From: Clavibacter zhangzhiyongii | GTDB taxonomy: Bacteria > Actinomycetota > Actinomycetes > Actinomycetales > Microbacteriaceae | NCBI RefSeq assembly: GCF_014775655.1 | Contig: NZ_CP061274.1 | Span: forward strand, 1,178,001-1,242,000 | DNA length: 64,000 nucleotides | Direction: 5' to 3' | Shown: positions 43,632 through 53,471 of the stretch, in pieces | Position numbering within the stretch: position 1 is the first letter of the stretch | How the letters are laid out: every line of letters starts with the position of its first letter | Notes under the pieces: model-generated | The model's database searches: none | Told to the model about the DNA's origin: nothing | The model's input: only the letters and a program-made list of their open reading frames with translations | Program-made: the position numbers and the translations under genes

Positions 43632-44582
43632 ATGACCACAGCAGCCGTCGAGGAGCACGTCCGCGTGCGCGACCTCGCGAAGACCTACGGCACGACCACC
43701 GCCCTCCGGGGCGTCTCCTTCGACATCCACCGCGGCGAGACCTTCGCCCTGCTCGGCCCGAACGGCGCCGGCAAGTCGACGACCATCGAGATCCTCGAGG
43801 GGTACCGGCTCCGCAGCGGCGGATCCGCGTCCGTGCTGGGCGTGGATCCCGCGAAGGGCGGCCGCGCCTGGCGCGCCCGCATCGGCATGGTGCTGCAGTC
43901 GAGCTCCGAGAGCGGCGCGATGACCGTGCGCGAGCAGGTCGCGCACTTCGCCCGCATGTACCCGCGGCCGCGCGACGTCGACGCGACCATCGCCGCCGTC
44001 GGGCTCACCGAGAAGGCGGGCACGCTGCTGCGCGCTCTCTCCGGCGGCCAGCGCCGCCGCGTGGACGTCGCCCTCGGGATCATCGGCCGCCCCGAGCTCC
44101 TGTTCCTCGACGAGCCCACCACGGGCTTCGACCCCGAGGCCCGGCACCGGTTCTGGGACCTCGTGCGCGAGCTCAAGGCCGAGGGCACGACCATCCTCCT
44201 CACCACGCACTACCTGGACGAGGCGGCGCAGCTGGGCGACCGGGCAGCCGTGATCGCGGGCGGCCGGCTGGTGGCCATCGGCCGGCTCGACGAGATCGGG
44301 GGAGAGGAGGCGCGCGTGCCGCGGGTGCTGTGGCGCGACGACGACGGATCCCACGAGGAGCGCACCCGGACGCCCGCCGCGCTCGTGTCGCGGCTGTCGC
44401 AGGCGACGCCCGGCGGCGAGCCGCGCGACCTGCGGATCGTCCGGCCGAGCCTCGAGGACGTGTACCTGGGGCTCCTCGCCGGGGCCGCGGTCCCGGCGGA
44501 TGCGCCACCCGGCGGCCCGGACCCGGACGCCCCCGCGTCCGCCGTCCCGTCCGACGCCGCCGCCGAGGGGGTGGCGGCATGA
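43632..44582 (+). CDS. ABC transporter ATP-binding protein, drug-exporter type
   Basis: 316 residues. DrrA/CcmA-like ATPase: Walker A G-P-N-G-A-G-K-S, Q-loop Q-S-S-S-E-S, signature L-S-G-G-Q, Walker B L-L-F-L-D-E-P and the H-loop T-T-H. A C-terminal extension (about 230-316) with a Pro/Ala/Asp-rich tail is usual in this class. It overlaps the permease start by four bases. First gene of a four-gene unit with a permease, histidine kinase and response regulator. Confidence 0.95.
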   Translation: MTTAAVEEHVRVRDLAKTYGTTTALRGVSFDIHRGETFALLGPNGAGKSTTIEILEGYRLRSGGSASVLGVDPAKGGRAWRARIGMVLQSSSESGAMTVREQVAHFARMYPRPRDVDATIAAVGLTEKAGTLLRALSGGQRRRVDVALGIIGRPELLFLDEPTTGFDPEARHRFWDLVRELKAEGTTILLTTHYLDEAAQLGDRAAVIAGGRLVAIGRLDEIGGEEARVPRVLWRDDDGSHEERTRTPAALVSRLSQATPGGEPRDLRIVRPSLEDVYLGLLAGAAVPADAPPGGPDPDAPASAVPSDAAAEGVAA

Positions 44583-45454
44583 CCGCCGTCCGCCCCGCGC
44601 CCGGCGCCGCGTCCCGCCCCGCGGACCGCGCCCCGGCCCTGCCCGGCGTCCTGGCCCTCGGCGGGCACCGCATCCGCTATGAGGTGCGCCGCTACTTCCG
44701 GCAGTCCGACACGGTCATCTTCACGTTCCTCTTCCCGGTGATCATGCTCACGATCTTCTCGGTCGCGTTCGGCTCCTCCGGCAACCTCGGCACCGCGCCC
44801 GACGGGTCCGGCGGCGTGAGCGCCGCGGCCTACTACCTGCCCGGCATGATCGCCGCGGGCATCCTCCTGAGCGGCGTGCAGAACCTCGCGGTCGACATCG
44901 CCATGGAGCGCAGCGACGGCACGCTCAAGCGCCTCGCCGGATCCCCGCTGCCCGTCCTGTCGTACTTCATCGGCAAGGCCGGGCAGGTGATCGCCACCTC
45001 GGTGCTCCAGGTGCTCGTGCTGCTGCTCGTCGCCCGCCTCGCGTTCGGCGTCGAGCTGCCCGCCGACGCCGGCCGCTGGGCGACGTTCGCGTGGGTCTAC
45101 GCGCTCGGGATCACGACCTCGGCCGTGCTCGGCATCGCGCTGTCCCGGATCCCGCGCTCGGGCGCGTCCGCCACCGCCGTGATCACGCCGATCGTGCTCG
45201 TGCTGCAGTTCATCAGCGGCGTCTACCTCGCCTTCACGATGCTGCCCATCTGGCTGCAGGACGTGGCGAGCTTCCTGCCGCTGAAGTGGATGGCGCAGGG
45301 CATGCGCGCGGTCTTCCTGCCCGATGCGCTCGCCGCCGTCGAGCGCGGCGGCACGTGGGACCTCGGCGGCGTGCTGGCGGTGCTCGCGATCTGGCTGGTG
45401 GGCGGGACGATCGCCGCGATGGCGACCTTCCGCTGGATCCGCCGGGACTCCTGA
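44579..45454 (+). CDS. ABC-2 type transporter permease
   Basis: 291 residues. ABC-2 membrane domain with six spans: F-T-F-L-F-P-V-I-M-L early, M-E-R-S-D-G-T-L-K-R-L-A-G-S-P coupling helix, and L-P-L-K-W-M-A-Q-G-M near the end. Paired with the preceding ATPase, it probably exports a hydrophobic compound such as an antibiotic. Linked two-component genes suggest induction by cell-envelope stress or drug. Confidence 0.95.
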   Translation: MTAVRPAPGAASRPADRAPALPGVLALGGHRIRYEVRRYFRQSDTVIFTFLFPVIMLTIFSVAFGSSGNLGTAPDGSGGVSAAAYYLPGMIAAGILLSGVQNLAVDIAMERSDGTLKRLAGSPLPVLSYFIGKAGQVIATSVLQVLVLLLVARLAFGVELPADAGRWATFAWVYALGITTSAVLGIALSRIPRSGASATAVITPIVLVLQFISGVYLAFTMLPIWLQDVASFLPLKWMAQGMRAVFLPDALAAVERGGTWDLGGVLAVLAIWLVGGTIAAMATFRWIRRDS

Positions 45455-45456
45455 GC

Positions 45457-46722
45457 GTGCGCGACCGGGTCTCGGGATGGCAGGCTCGGGGGATGGTCTC
45501 CGTGCGCCTCGCCGACGCGGCCGCGGTCGCCATGGCGGCCCTCCTGCTCCTGCTCTCCCTCGGCGCGGACGGCATCGCCCGCGCCGGGGCCGTCGCCTCG
45601 GTCGTCGTGCTCGCTGCCGCGTACGTCGTCGTCGGCCGGCGGGCGCTCCGGGCGTCCACCGACGCCGAGCCCGCGGACGACGCGCGCCCCGCCCCCGCCG
45701 CGATCGCGTTCCTCGCCGTGGCGATCCCCGCGGCCGCCTGGGGCGCGGCCAGCGCATCGGAGCTCGCCGTGGTCCAGTGCGTGCTCTGCCCGCTGGTGTG
45801 GCTGGTGCTGCCGCGGGTCCGCGACGCGATCGTCGGCACGGTCGCGCTGACCGGATCCATCGCGGCCGGCTTCCTCCTCGGCTTCGGCAGCGAGCCGGTC
45901 ATGCTGGTGACCGCCGCCGTCACGCAGGGGCTCAGCCTCGCCGGCAGCATCGTCCTCGGGCTGTGGATCACGCGGATCTCCGTGCTCAGCCGCGAGCGGC
46001 TCGAGCTCCTCGAGGGCCTGCGGGCCGCGCAGGCGCAGGTGGAGGACCTCGGTCGGGAGGCCGGCGCGGCACGGGAGCGCGCGCGGCTCTCGGCGGACCT
46101 CCACGACACCGTCGCCCAGGACCTCACGGCCCTCGTGATGCTCGCCCAGCGTGGCCGCCGCGAGCTGCGCGCCGGCGACGTCGAGCGGGCCGCCGGCACG
46201 CTCGACGCGCTCGAGTCCGGGGCGCGCGCCGCCCTCACCGAGACGCGCGCGATCGTCGCGGCGACCGCCCCCGTGCAGCTCGAGGACGGCGTCGGTGCCG
46301 CCCTCGCGCGGCTCGGCGCCCGCTTCTCGCGCGAGACGGGGCTGCCGGTCCTGGTGGACGCCGACGGCGCCGCGCCCCTCGACCGCGACGCCGAGGTGGT
46401 GCTCCTCCGCTGCGCCCAGGAGGGACTCGCGAACGTCCGCCGCCACGCGGACGCGGCCGCCGTCGGGCTGTCGCTCGGGACGGACGGGGACGACGCGGTC
46501 CTGCGGATCCGCGACGACGGCCGCGGCTTCGACCCGTCCCGCGCCTCCGCCGGCTACGGGCTGGAGGGCATGCGCCGCCGCCTGGGGGAGGCGGGCGGCC
46601 GCCTCGACATCGCGACCGGCGCCGACGGCACGGTCCTCACGGCGCGGATCCCGGGCCGCACGCCGCTGCCCGACGCCGCACCGCGCCCCGCCGCGTCCCT
46701 CCCCGCGACGGCCGGCGCATGA
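45457..46722 (+). CDS. Sensor histidine kinase, HisKA_3 type
   Basis: 421 residues from a GTG two bases after the permease stop; an ATG at 45493 would give 409. Six hydrophobic spans (about 20-175) lead to a coiled region and the HisKA_3 box R-L-S-A-D-L-H-D-T-V-A-Q with the phospho-histidine near 210. The HATPase domain has R-C-A-Q-E-G-L-A-N-V-R-R-H-A and D-D-G-R-G-F-D, G-Y-G-L-E-G-M. NarL-class sensors of this design pair with the regulator that follows. Confidence 0.93.
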   Translation: MRDRVSGWQARGMVSVRLADAAAVAMAALLLLLSLGADGIARAGAVASVVVLAAAYVVVGRRALRASTDAEPADDARPAPAAIAFLAVAIPAAAWGAASASELAVVQCVLCPLVWLVLPRVRDAIVGTVALTGSIAAGFLLGFGSEPVMLVTAAVTQGLSLAGSIVLGLWITRISVLSRERLELLEGLRAAQAQVEDLGREAGAARERARLSADLHDTVAQDLTALVMLAQRGRRELRAGDVERAAGTLDALESGARAALTETRAIVAATAPVQLEDGVGAALARLGARFSRETGLPVLVDADGAAPLDRDAEVVLLRCAQEGLANVRRHADAAAVGLSLGTDGDDAVLRIRDDGRGFDPSRASAGYGLEGMRRRLGEAGGRLDIATGADGTVLTARIPGRTPLPDAAPRPAASLPATAGA

Positions 46723-47384
46723 CCGCCGCGCCGATCCGCGTGGTCGTCGCGGACGACCACCCCGTCGTCCGCGCCGGCCTCGCCGCCCTCCTCTCCTCGG
46801 CGCCCGACCTGGCGGTCGTCGGCCAGGCTCCCGACGGCGCGGCGGCCGTCGCCCTCGCCGCGGCCGAGCGCCCCGACGTGGTGCTCATGGACCTCCGCAT
46901 GCCCGTCCTCGACGGCGTCGGCGCGACCGCGCGGATCCGCGAGGAGGCGCCGGGCGTGCGCGTCCTGGTGCTCACGACCTACGAGACCGACGCCAGCATC
47001 CTCACCGCCATCGAGGCCGGGGCGAGCGGCTACCTGCTGAAGGCGGCGCCCGAGGAGGAGATCCTCGCGGGCGTCCGGGCCGTGGCCCGCGGCGAGGTCG
47101 CGCTCGCACCGGCCATCGCGGCCTCGCTGGTCCGCCAGGTGGCGCGTCCGCCGGCCGCCCCGCCCGCGCCGGCGCCGACCCTCAGCCCGCGCGAGACCGA
47201 GGTCCTCGCGCTCGTCGCCGCCGGCCGCACGAACGCCCGCATCGCGCTCGAGCTGCACGTGACGCCCGCGACCGTGAAGACGCACCTGCTGCACGTGTTC
47301 GAGAAGCTCGGCGTCGGCGACCGGACCCGCGCGGTCACCCTCGCCATGGAGCTCGGCCTGCTGCCGCCCGCGACCCCGCGGTAA
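46719..47384 (+). CDS. NarL/LuxR-family response regulator
   Basis: 221 residues. Receiver domain with D-D-H-P and phospho-acceptor D in V-L-M-D-L-R-M-P (about residue 57), T-T-Y switch and lysine in G-Y-L-L-K. The LuxR helix-turn-helix (about 150-210) has L-S-P-R-E-T-E-V-L-A-L-V-A and V-T-P-A-T-V-K-T-H. It overlaps the kinase stop by four bases. It probably activates its own ABC-exporter operon. Confidence 0.96.
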   Translation: MTAAPIRVVVADDHPVVRAGLAALLSSAPDLAVVGQAPDGAAAVALAAAERPDVVLMDLRMPVLDGVGATARIREEAPGVRVLVLTTYETDASILTAIEAGASGYLLKAAPEEEILAGVRAVARGEVALAPAIAASLVRQVARPPAAPPAPAPTLSPRETEVLALVAAGRTNARIALELHVTPATVKTHLLHVFEKLGVGDRTRAVTLAMELGLLPPATPR

Positions 47385-47629
47385 CGCTTGGATAACGTCT
47401 CCCGGAAGCCGTATCGGCGCCTGCGGAAATGGATATGTTCTGACCGACGACGAAAGCACGGATCCCCGCCCACGCGCCGATCCGCGCCCGTCGCCCCGCA
47501 CCACTCCCAGCACACCACCGCACCAGCACCCGACCCGAGGACGCGTCGGCGCACCGCACGGCCCTCGCGAGGACGCGACCGCCCGGTGCCCGCACGACCC
47601 GGTCGGGCGACCCGAGAGGACCCGCCCAC
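47385..47629 (+). promoter_or_regulatory. Leader region of the sugar-importer operon
   Basis: 245 bases without a gene. Two AT-rich islands, TTGGATAACG at 47388-47397 and GATATGTT near 47432-47439, stand out; TATGTT could be the -10 box. The rest is GC-rich and unstructured to my eye, ending with GAGAGGA six to eight bases before the ATG. A sugar-responsive repressor site is likely but not identified. Confidence 0.4.
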
Positions 47630-48769
47630 ATGGCATCCGGACGACACGCACGAAAGATCAGCTCCCTCCTCCTCCTGGCCGGCGTCGCCGTCGGCATGAC
47701 CGCGTGCGCGCCGCAGGGCGCCACGAACACTGGCTCCGGGGGCGACGCCGCCGAGGGCGGCACGGAGTGCAACGTCGGCATCTCCATGCCGACCCGCAGC
47801 CTCGAGCGCTGGATCAACGACGGCGAGGGCCTCAAGTCCAAGCTCGAGGGCGACGACTGCACGGTCGACCTCCAGTACGCCGACAACAAGACCGACGCGC
47901 AGATCAGCCAGATCCAGAACCAGGTCGCCGGCGGCGCCAAGATCCTCGTGGTCGCGGCCGTCGACGGCAAGACGCTCGGCCCGGCCCTCGAGGACGCGAA
48001 GAGCCAGGGCGTCACCGTCATCGCCTACGACCGCCTCATCAACGGCACCGAGGCCGTCGACTACTACGCGACGTTCGACAACTACAAGGTGGGCCAGCTC
48101 CAGGGCGAGTTCATCAAGGAGCAGCTCGACCTCGACAACGCCTCCGGCCCCATCACCATGGAGCCCTTCGCCGGCAGCCCCGACGACAACAACGCCGGCT
48201 TCTTCTTCGGCGGCGCGTGGGACGTCCTCCAGCCCTACGTGGAGAGCGGCAAGCTGACCGTGCCCTCGGGCAAGTCGCCCGCCACGAGCGCCGACTGGCC
48301 CGCCATCGGCATCCTCGGCTGGGGATCCGACGACGCGCAGGCCGAGATGGACAACCGCCTGCAGTCGTTCTACACGGGCGGCCAGAAGGTCCAGGTCGTG
48401 CTCTCGCCCAACGACAGCCTCGCGCTCGGCATCGAGGCGTCGCTCGCGAGCGCCGGCTACGCGCCCGGCGCCGACTGGCCCGTCATCACCGGCCAGGACG
48501 CCGACAAGGCGAACGTGCAGGCGATCCTCGAGGACAAGCAGTCCATGACCGTCTGGAAGGACACCCGGGCGCTCGGCGACCAGGTCCAGAAGATGATCGG
48601 CGAGATCGTCGCCGGCGACGAGGTCACCGTCAATGACACCGAGACGTACGACAACGGCAACAAGGTCGTCCCGGCGTTCCTGCTCGACCCGCAGGTCGTC
48701 GCCAAGGACGACGTGCAGTCCGTGCTCGTCGACTCCGGGTTCCTGAAGGCGTCCGACGTCGGCCTGTAG
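47630..48769 (+). CDS. chvE: Sugar ABC transporter substrate-binding lipoprotein, ChvE-type
   Basis: 379 residues. Lipoprotein signal peptide with lipobox M-T-A-C, cysteine 26. The periplasmic-binding-protein type-1 fold begins N-V-G-I-S-M-P-T-R-S-L-E-R-W, the ChvE family hallmark, followed by D-Y-Y-A-T-F-D-N-Y and QAEMDNRLQSFY. ChvE binds aldoses such as xylose, galactose and arabinose. In plant pathogens it senses host sugars. It heads the operon with GguA and GguB-like genes but is separated from them by a strong hairpin. Confidence 0.93.
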   Translation: MASGRHARKISSLLLLAGVAVGMTACAPQGATNTGSGGDAAEGGTECNVGISMPTRSLERWINDGEGLKSKLEGDDCTVDLQYADNKTDAQISQIQNQVAGGAKILVVAAVDGKTLGPALEDAKSQGVTVIAYDRLINGTEAVDYYATFDNYKVGQLQGEFIKEQLDLDNASGPITMEPFAGSPDDNNAGFFFGGAWDVLQPYVESGKLTVPSGKSPATSADWPAIGILGWGSDDAQAEMDNRLQSFYTGGQKVQVVLSPNDSLALGIEASLASAGYAPGADWPVITGQDADKANVQAILEDKQSMTVWKDTRALGDQVQKMIGEIVAGDEVTVNDTETYDNGNKVVPAFLLDPQVVAKDDVQSVLVDSGFLKASDVGL

Positions 48770-48777
48770 CCCCCCTC

Positions 48778-48822
48778 GCGGCCCACGGGCGCCCGGCACC
48801 ACGCCGGGCGCCCGTGGGCCGC
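48778..48822 (+). terminator. Intra-operon hairpin, partial terminator or mRNA stabiliser
   Basis: A perfect 20-bp stem (48778-48797 with 48803-48822, loop ACCAC) starts nine bases after the chvE stop and ends 70 bases before the ATPase gene. It is not followed by a T-run. Such structures between a binding protein and its ABC genes raise expression of the binding protein relative to the transporter. Confidence 0.8.
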
Positions 48823-48892
48823 GCATCCGTCTCCCCACGGCGCGCGCCGACCCGGCGCGCGCCACCGACCCGAACGGGAACCAGGAGCAGCA

Positions 48893-50437
48893 ATGGACGA
48901 CGTCATCCTGCAGATGACCGGCATCGTCAAGGAGTTCACGGGCGTGCGCGCGCTCGACGGGGTGGACGTCACCGTCCGCCGCGGCGAGGTGCACGCCATC
49001 TGCGGCGAGAACGGCGCGGGCAAGTCGACGCTGATGAAGGTGCTCAGCGGCGTCTACCCGCACGGCTCGTACGAGGGCACCATCACGATCGACGGCCACG
49101 AGGTCCGCTACGGATCCATCAACGACAGCGAGCGCGACGGGGTGGTCATCATCCACCAGGAGCTCGCGCTCAGCCCCTACCTCTCCATCGCGGAGAACAT
49201 CTTCCTCGGCAACGAGATGTCGCGCGGCGGCGTCATCGACTGGAACAGGACCAACCTCGAGGCCGTCAAGCTGCTGAAGCGCGTGGGCCTCGACGAGAAC
49301 CCGGCCACGCGCGTGCTCGAGCTCGGCGTCGGGAAGCAGCAGCTCGTGGAGATCGCGAAGGCGCTCTCCAAGGAGGTGAAGCTGCTGATCCTCGACGAGC
49401 CGACCGCGGCCCTCAACGACGACGACTCGGCGCACCTGCTCGGCCTCATCGGCCAGCTGCGCGACCAGGGCATCACGAGCATCATCATCAGCCACAAGCT
49501 CAACGAGATCCGGGCGATCGCGGACGACGTCACCGTCATCCGCGACGGGAAGACCATCGAGACGTTCCCGGTCACCGACTCGGGCGAGATCGAGACGCGC
49601 ATCATCCGCGCGATGGTCGGCCGCCCCCTCGACGCCCAGTTCCCGCCGCGCGACCCGCACATCGGCGCGGAGAAGCTCCGCGTCGAGGACTGGACCGTCC
49701 ACCACCCGGTGGACGTCGACCGCGTCGTCGTCGACAACGCCTCGTTCAGCGTCCGCGCGGGCGAGGTCGTCGGGTTCGCGGGGCTCATGGGCGCCGGCCG
49801 CACCGAGCTCGCCATGAGCATCTTCGGCCGCTCCTACGGCACGGGCATCACCGGCCGGATCTTCAAGGACGGCAAGGAGATCCGCACCCGCACCGTGAGC
49901 GAGGCCATCAAGAACGGCATCGCCTACGCCACGGAGGACCGCAAGCGGTACGGCCTCAACCTCATCGGCAGCATCACGGTCAACGTGTCCGCCGCCGCGC
50001 TGTCGAAGCTCGTGAAGCTCGGCGTGATCGACCGGCACCGCGAGTACGCGGTCGCCGACGACTACCGCAAGCGCATGAACATCAAGACGCCCGACGTCTC
50101 GGGGGTGGTCGGCAAGCTGTCCGGCGGCAACCAGCAGAAGGTCGTCCTCAGCAAGTGGATCTACTCGGGACCCGACGTCCTCATCCTCGACGAGCCCACC
50201 CGCGGCATCGACGTCGGGGCGAAGTACGAGATCTACGGCATCATCAACCAGCTCGCGGCCGAGGGGAAGGCGGTCATCGTCATCTCCTCCGAGCTGCCGG
50301 AGCTCATCGGCCTCTCGGATCGGATCTACACGATCGCCGAGGGCCGGCTCACCGCGGAGGTCGCCCGGGCCGACGCGACCCAGGAGGAGCTGATGCGGCA
50401 CATGACCGCCAGCCGGAAGTCAGGAGTCGACCAGTGA
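48893..50437 (+). CDS. gguA: Sugar ABC transporter ATP-binding protein (GguA/MmsA-type)
   Basis: 514 residues made of two fused ABC domains. The first has [14 protein letters not shown] and I-L-D-E-P-T; the second has [17 protein letters not shown] and [12 protein letters not shown]. The first domain signature is degenerate (LGVGKQQL), as is usual for the N-terminal half. It powers a monosaccharide importer. Start preceded by AGGAGCAGCA. It overlaps the permease gene by four bases. Confidence 0.95.
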   Translation: MDDVILQMTGIVKEFTGVRALDGVDVTVRRGEVHAICGENGAGKSTLMKVLSGVYPHGSYEGTITIDGHEVRYGSINDSERDGVVIIHQELALSPYLSIAENIFLGNEMSRGGVIDWNRTNLEAVKLLKRVGLDENPATRVLELGVGKQQLVEIAKALSKEVKLLILDEPTAALNDDDSAHLLGLIGQLRDQGITSIIISHKLNEIRAIADDVTVIRDGKTIETFPVTDSGEIETRIIRAMVGRPLDAQFPPRDPHIGAEKLRVEDWTVHHPVDVDRVVVDNASFSVRAGEVVGFAGLMGAGRTELAMSIFGRSYGTGITGRIFKDGKEIRTRTVSEAIKNGIAYATEDRKRYGLNLIGSITVNVSAAALSKLVKLGVIDRHREYAVADDYRKRMNIKTPDVSGVVGKLSGGNQQKVVLSKWIYSGPDVLILDEPTRGIDVGAKYEIYGIINQLAAEGKAVIVISSELPELIGLSDRIYTIAEGRLTAEVARADATQEELMRHMTASRKSGVDQ

Positions 50438-51642
50438 CCGTCATGCCCGAGCAGGCCACCGCGCCGAACGTCCCCACGCCGGACGGGATCAAGAAGCGCC
50501 CGCGCCGGCGCATCGACCTCCGCCAGTACGGGATCCTCGCGGCCCTCGCCGTCATCATCCTGCTGTTCCAGGTGCTCACCGAGGGGCGGCTGCTCTACCC
50601 GGGCAACGTCGCCAACCTCATCCAGCAGAACGCGTACGTCCTGATCCTCGCTATGGGCATGGTCATCGTGATCATCGCGGGCCACATCGACCTGTCGGTG
50701 GGATCGGTCGTCGCGACCGTCGGCGCCGTCGCCGCGCTGAGCATGAACCAGTGGGGTCTGCCGTGGGGGACCGCGGTGGTCCTGTCGCTCGTGGTCGGCG
50801 CGCTGATCGGCGCGTGGCAGGGCTTCTGGGTGGCGTTCGTCGGGATCCCGGCGTTCATCGTCACGCTCGCGGGCATGCTCGTGTTCCGCGGCGTCGCGCT
50901 CGTGCTCCTCACGGGCGGCACGATCTCGGGCCTCCCGGCCGAGTTCAACTCCATCGGCTCCGGCAACCTGCCGACGACCGGCGCTCCCGACCTCATCACG
51001 CTCGGGATCGGCGCGCTCGTGTCGATCGCGCTCGTGGTGCAGCAGCTGCGCACCCGGGCGACGCTGCGCAAGCTCGAGCTGCCGCGCGAGCGGGCCGTCT
51101 CGTTCTGGATCCGCACCGCGATCGCCGTCTTCGCGATCATGTACCTCTGCTACCTGCTGGCCTACAACCGCGGGACGCCGATCATCCTGATCATCCTGGC
51201 GACCCTCGTGCTCCTCTACTCGTTCCTCCTCACCCGCACGGTGTTCGGACGGCACGTGTACGCGATGGGCGGCAACCTCTTCGCGGCGATGATGTCGGGC
51301 GTCAAGACCCGCTGGGTCAACTTCTTCATCTTCGTGAACATGGGCCTGCTCGCCGGCCTCGCGGGCGTCGTCAGCACGGCGCGCGCGGGATCCGCGGTGG
51401 CGTCGGCGGGCGGCAGCTTCGAGCTCGACGCCATCGCCGCGGTGTTCATCGGCGGCGCGGCGGTGCAGGGCGGCGTCGGCACGGTGGTCGGCGCGGTCAT
51501 CGGCGGCCTCGTGATGGGCGTGCTCAACCAGGGCCTGTCGATCCTGTCGGTAGACGCGGCCTGGCAGCAGGTCATCAAGGGCCTGGTGCTGCTGCTCGCG
51601 GTCGCCTTCGACGTCTACAGCAAGCGGCGCTCCGGACGCTGA
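50434..51642 (+). CDS. gguB: Sugar ABC transporter permease (GguB/XylH-type)
   Basis: 402 residues with about ten spans. Conserved [20 protein letters not shown] in the permease loop, and [10 protein letters not shown] toward the C-terminus. GTG start at 50434 has AGGAG seven bases upstream. Completes the ChvE-GguA-GguB importer; a bidirectional terminator follows within 15 bases. Confidence 0.95.
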   Translation: MTVMPEQATAPNVPTPDGIKKRPRRRIDLRQYGILAALAVIILLFQVLTEGRLLYPGNVANLIQQNAYVLILAMGMVIVIIAGHIDLSVGSVVATVGAVAALSMNQWGLPWGTAVVLSLVVGALIGAWQGFWVAFVGIPAFIVTLAGMLVFRGVALVLLTGGTISGLPAEFNSIGSGNLPTTGAPDLITLGIGALVSIALVVQQLRTRATLRKLELPRERAVSFWIRTAIAVFAIMYLCYLLAYNRGTPIILIILATLVLLYSFLLTRTVFGRHVYAMGGNLFAAMMSGVKTRWVNFFIFVNMGLLAGLAGVVSTARAGSAVASAGGSFELDAIAAVFIGGAAVQGGVGTVVGAVIGGLVMGVLNQGLSILSVDAAWQQVIKGLVLLLAVAFDVYSKRRSGR

Positions 51643-51654
51643 TCCCGGCGCAGC

Positions 51655-51706
51655 ACGACGACGGCCCGGCCGCTCCCTCGACGGGAGCCGCCGGGCCGTC
51701 CGTCGT
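51655..51706. terminator. Convergent terminator between gguB and the sipW operon
   Basis: A long stem: ACGACG then GGCCCGGC and GCTCCC pair with GGGAGC, GCCGGGCC and CGTCGT; one mispair and one bulge break about 24 pairs, with a TCGAC loop. It lies between two converging transcription units. Confidence 0.75.
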
Positions 51707-51734
51707 CCGGCGACCGGGGGGACCGCGCGCCGGG

Positions 51735-52535
51735 TCAGCCGCGGTGGCGTCCGCGCGGGCGGCCGGACGCGGCCGGGGCGGGCGCGTCCACGCCCGGGTG
51801 CGTGGGGTCCGCGACCGCGGCCGCGGCGACGCCCGCCGACATCGCGTCGGAGTGCACGTGGTCGCCCTCGGCCTGCACGTCGTCCGCGGCCGACGCGGCG
51901 CGCTTGCGACGCGCCTGCACGGCGCCCGTGACGATCGTCACCGCCGCGTAGAGGAGGAGCGCCACCGCGGCGGCCGGGATGATCCAGCCGCGCGCCTGCC
52001 CGTTGACCGCCTGGTTCGCCCAGCCGACGAGCGGCACCGAGTACCAGACCTCGCCCTGGATCTGGGCGGCCGTCACGGGCTTCGAGTCCGGCTCCGCGTT
52101 GTTGTCGCCCTTGAAGGTGAAGGAGCGGGTGCCGTCGGACTCGGACGCGATCGCCGTGATGCGGTGGGTGATGACCGCGGGCTCGCCCGACCGGATCTGG
52201 TACGTCGCCACGTCGCCCACCTGCAGGTCGTCCGTGTCCACCGGGCGCACCACGATGAGCGTCCCGGGCGGCAGCCGCGGCTCCATCGACTGCGTGAGGA
52301 TCGTGAGCGGCACGGATCCGGAGACCTTCGGCACCACGAGCAGCACGGCCGCCAACCCGATGACGACGAGGAGGATCCCGACGCTCAGGCCCACGCCGGC
52401 GGAGCGCAGGAGCTGCGGCACCGCGCGTCGGGGGGTCGTGCCCTCCTCGAGCTCGACGGGGGCGAGGTCGTCGGCGGGGCGCGCGAGGGCGTCGGCGTGC
52501 CGGGCACGTGCGAGGCGGGGGAGGATGCGGGCCAT
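51735..52535 (-). CDS. sipW: SipW-type signal peptidase I
   Basis: 266 residues. Membrane spans at about 48-70 and near residues 180-205. The catalytic serine is in T-Q-S-M-E-P (Ser83) and the region expected to supply the second active-site residue holds His124 (V-I-T-H-R-I), not the lysine of typical bacterial enzymes; G-D-N-N follows at 143. This Ser-His arrangement marks the SipW/archaeal-eukaryotic class, which cleaves unusual signal peptides of TasA/CalY-type proteins. A Pro/Ala/Asp-rich tail follows. Last gene of the operon after three alternate-signal proteins. Confidence 0.92.
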   Translation of the reverse strand: MARILPRLARARHADALARPADDLAPVELEEGTTPRRAVPQLLRSAGVGLSVGILLVVIGLAAVLLVVPKVSGSVPLTILTQSMEPRLPPGTLIVVRPVDTDDLQVGDVATYQIRSGEPAVITHRITAIASESDGTRSFTFKGDNNAEPDSKPVTAAQIQGEVWYSVPLVGWANQAVNGQARGWIIPAAAVALLLYAAVTIVTGAVQARRKRAASAADDVQAEGDHVHSDAMSAGVAAAAVADPTHPGVDAPAPAASGRPRGRHRG

Positions 52536-52559
52536 GGTGGAGTCGTTCCGTGGGAGGGG

Positions 52560-53471
52560 TCAGCTGCAGCGGAAGCCGCGCGTGCCGGTGTTGGTGAACG
52601 CGACGACGGTGCCGCTCGCGACCTGGCGGACGCTCACGCCGTCCCGGAGGAGGTCGACCGTGACCTTCACGGTGCCGTCGGGGGCGAGGGTCGCGGGGAC
52701 CTGGTCCCGGGTGATGCCGGTCATGGGGTAGTAGCCCGTCGTCGTGGCGATGCGGGTCCCGTTCACCATGACGCCGTAGGACTCGGACTGCGCGGCCGTG
52801 GAGGCGTCCCACGACACGAAGACGTACCAGTCGCCGTCCGTCGGCGTGCAGCGGAAGCCGCCCGTGACGGTCGGGCCGGCGGCGGTCTGCGTGGCGGAGG
52901 TGGAGGCGCGGCCGGTCCAGGTGCCGGATCCCAGCAGCACGCCGAGCGTGCCCGTGACGGAGGCGGATCCGCTCGTGGGGAAGCCGGACGCGGTCGTGCG
53001 GACGCACCAGGTGGACTGGGCGCCGCCGGCGAGCGTGCCGGAGACCGTGGGCGGCGCGGCCCACGTGCCGGACACGGAGCCGGAGCCGACGGACGAGGTG
53101 GCGGAGCAGCTCGACGCGGTCGTGCTCCACGCGACGACCTTCGTGCCGCCGGCCAGCGCGCGGCCGGCGTCCGTGGACGCGGTCGCGGAGACGGTGCCGG
53201 TCCAGGGGCTCTGCACGGTGCCGGTGTTCCGCACGACGACCGTGGCGGTGCGGCTGGGGCTGCTCGAGCTCACGGCGCCGCCGAGCTGGTCGAAGCCCGT
53301 GCTCGTGACGGACACGGTGGCGGCGCGGACGGAGGATCCCGCCGAGACGCTCGAGGCCCACAGCGCGTGGACGGCGGTGCCGCCGCTCCCGAGGAGGATC
53401 ACGGTGAGGCCGACGAGGAGCGCGGCGTGCAGGCGGCCGACGGGGCGCCGCGTGCGGCGGGCGCGGCTCAC
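52560..53471 (-). CDS. Alternate-signal exported protein with Ser/Thr-rich repeats
   Basis: 303 residues from a GTG at 53471. Basic n-region, hydrophobic segment (about 15-30), then T-A-V-H-A-L-W, the ALW motif that marks SipW-processed proteins. The mature part is rich in Ser, Thr, Val and Gly with beta-strand periodicity, a Cys pair in the middle, and a C-terminal domain with FRCTPTDGDWYVFVSWD ending in F-R-C-S. Probably cell-surface, possibly filament-forming or adhesive. Start overlaps the upstream gene by four bases. Confidence 0.82.
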   Translation of the reverse strand: MSRARRTRRPVGRLHAALLVGLTVILLGSGGTAVHALWASSVSAGSSVRAATVSVTSTGFDQLGGAVSSSSPSRTATVVVRNTGTVQSPWTGTVSATASTDAGRALAGGTKVVAWSTTASSCSATSSVGSGSVSGTWAAPPTVSGTLAGGAQSTWCVRTTASGFPTSGSASVTGTLGVLLGSGTWTGRASTSATQTAAGPTVTGGFRCTPTDGDWYVFVSWDASTAAQSESYGVMVNGTRIATTTGYYPMTGITRDQVPATLAPDGTVKVTVDLLRDGVSVRQVASGTVVAFTNTGTRGFRCS

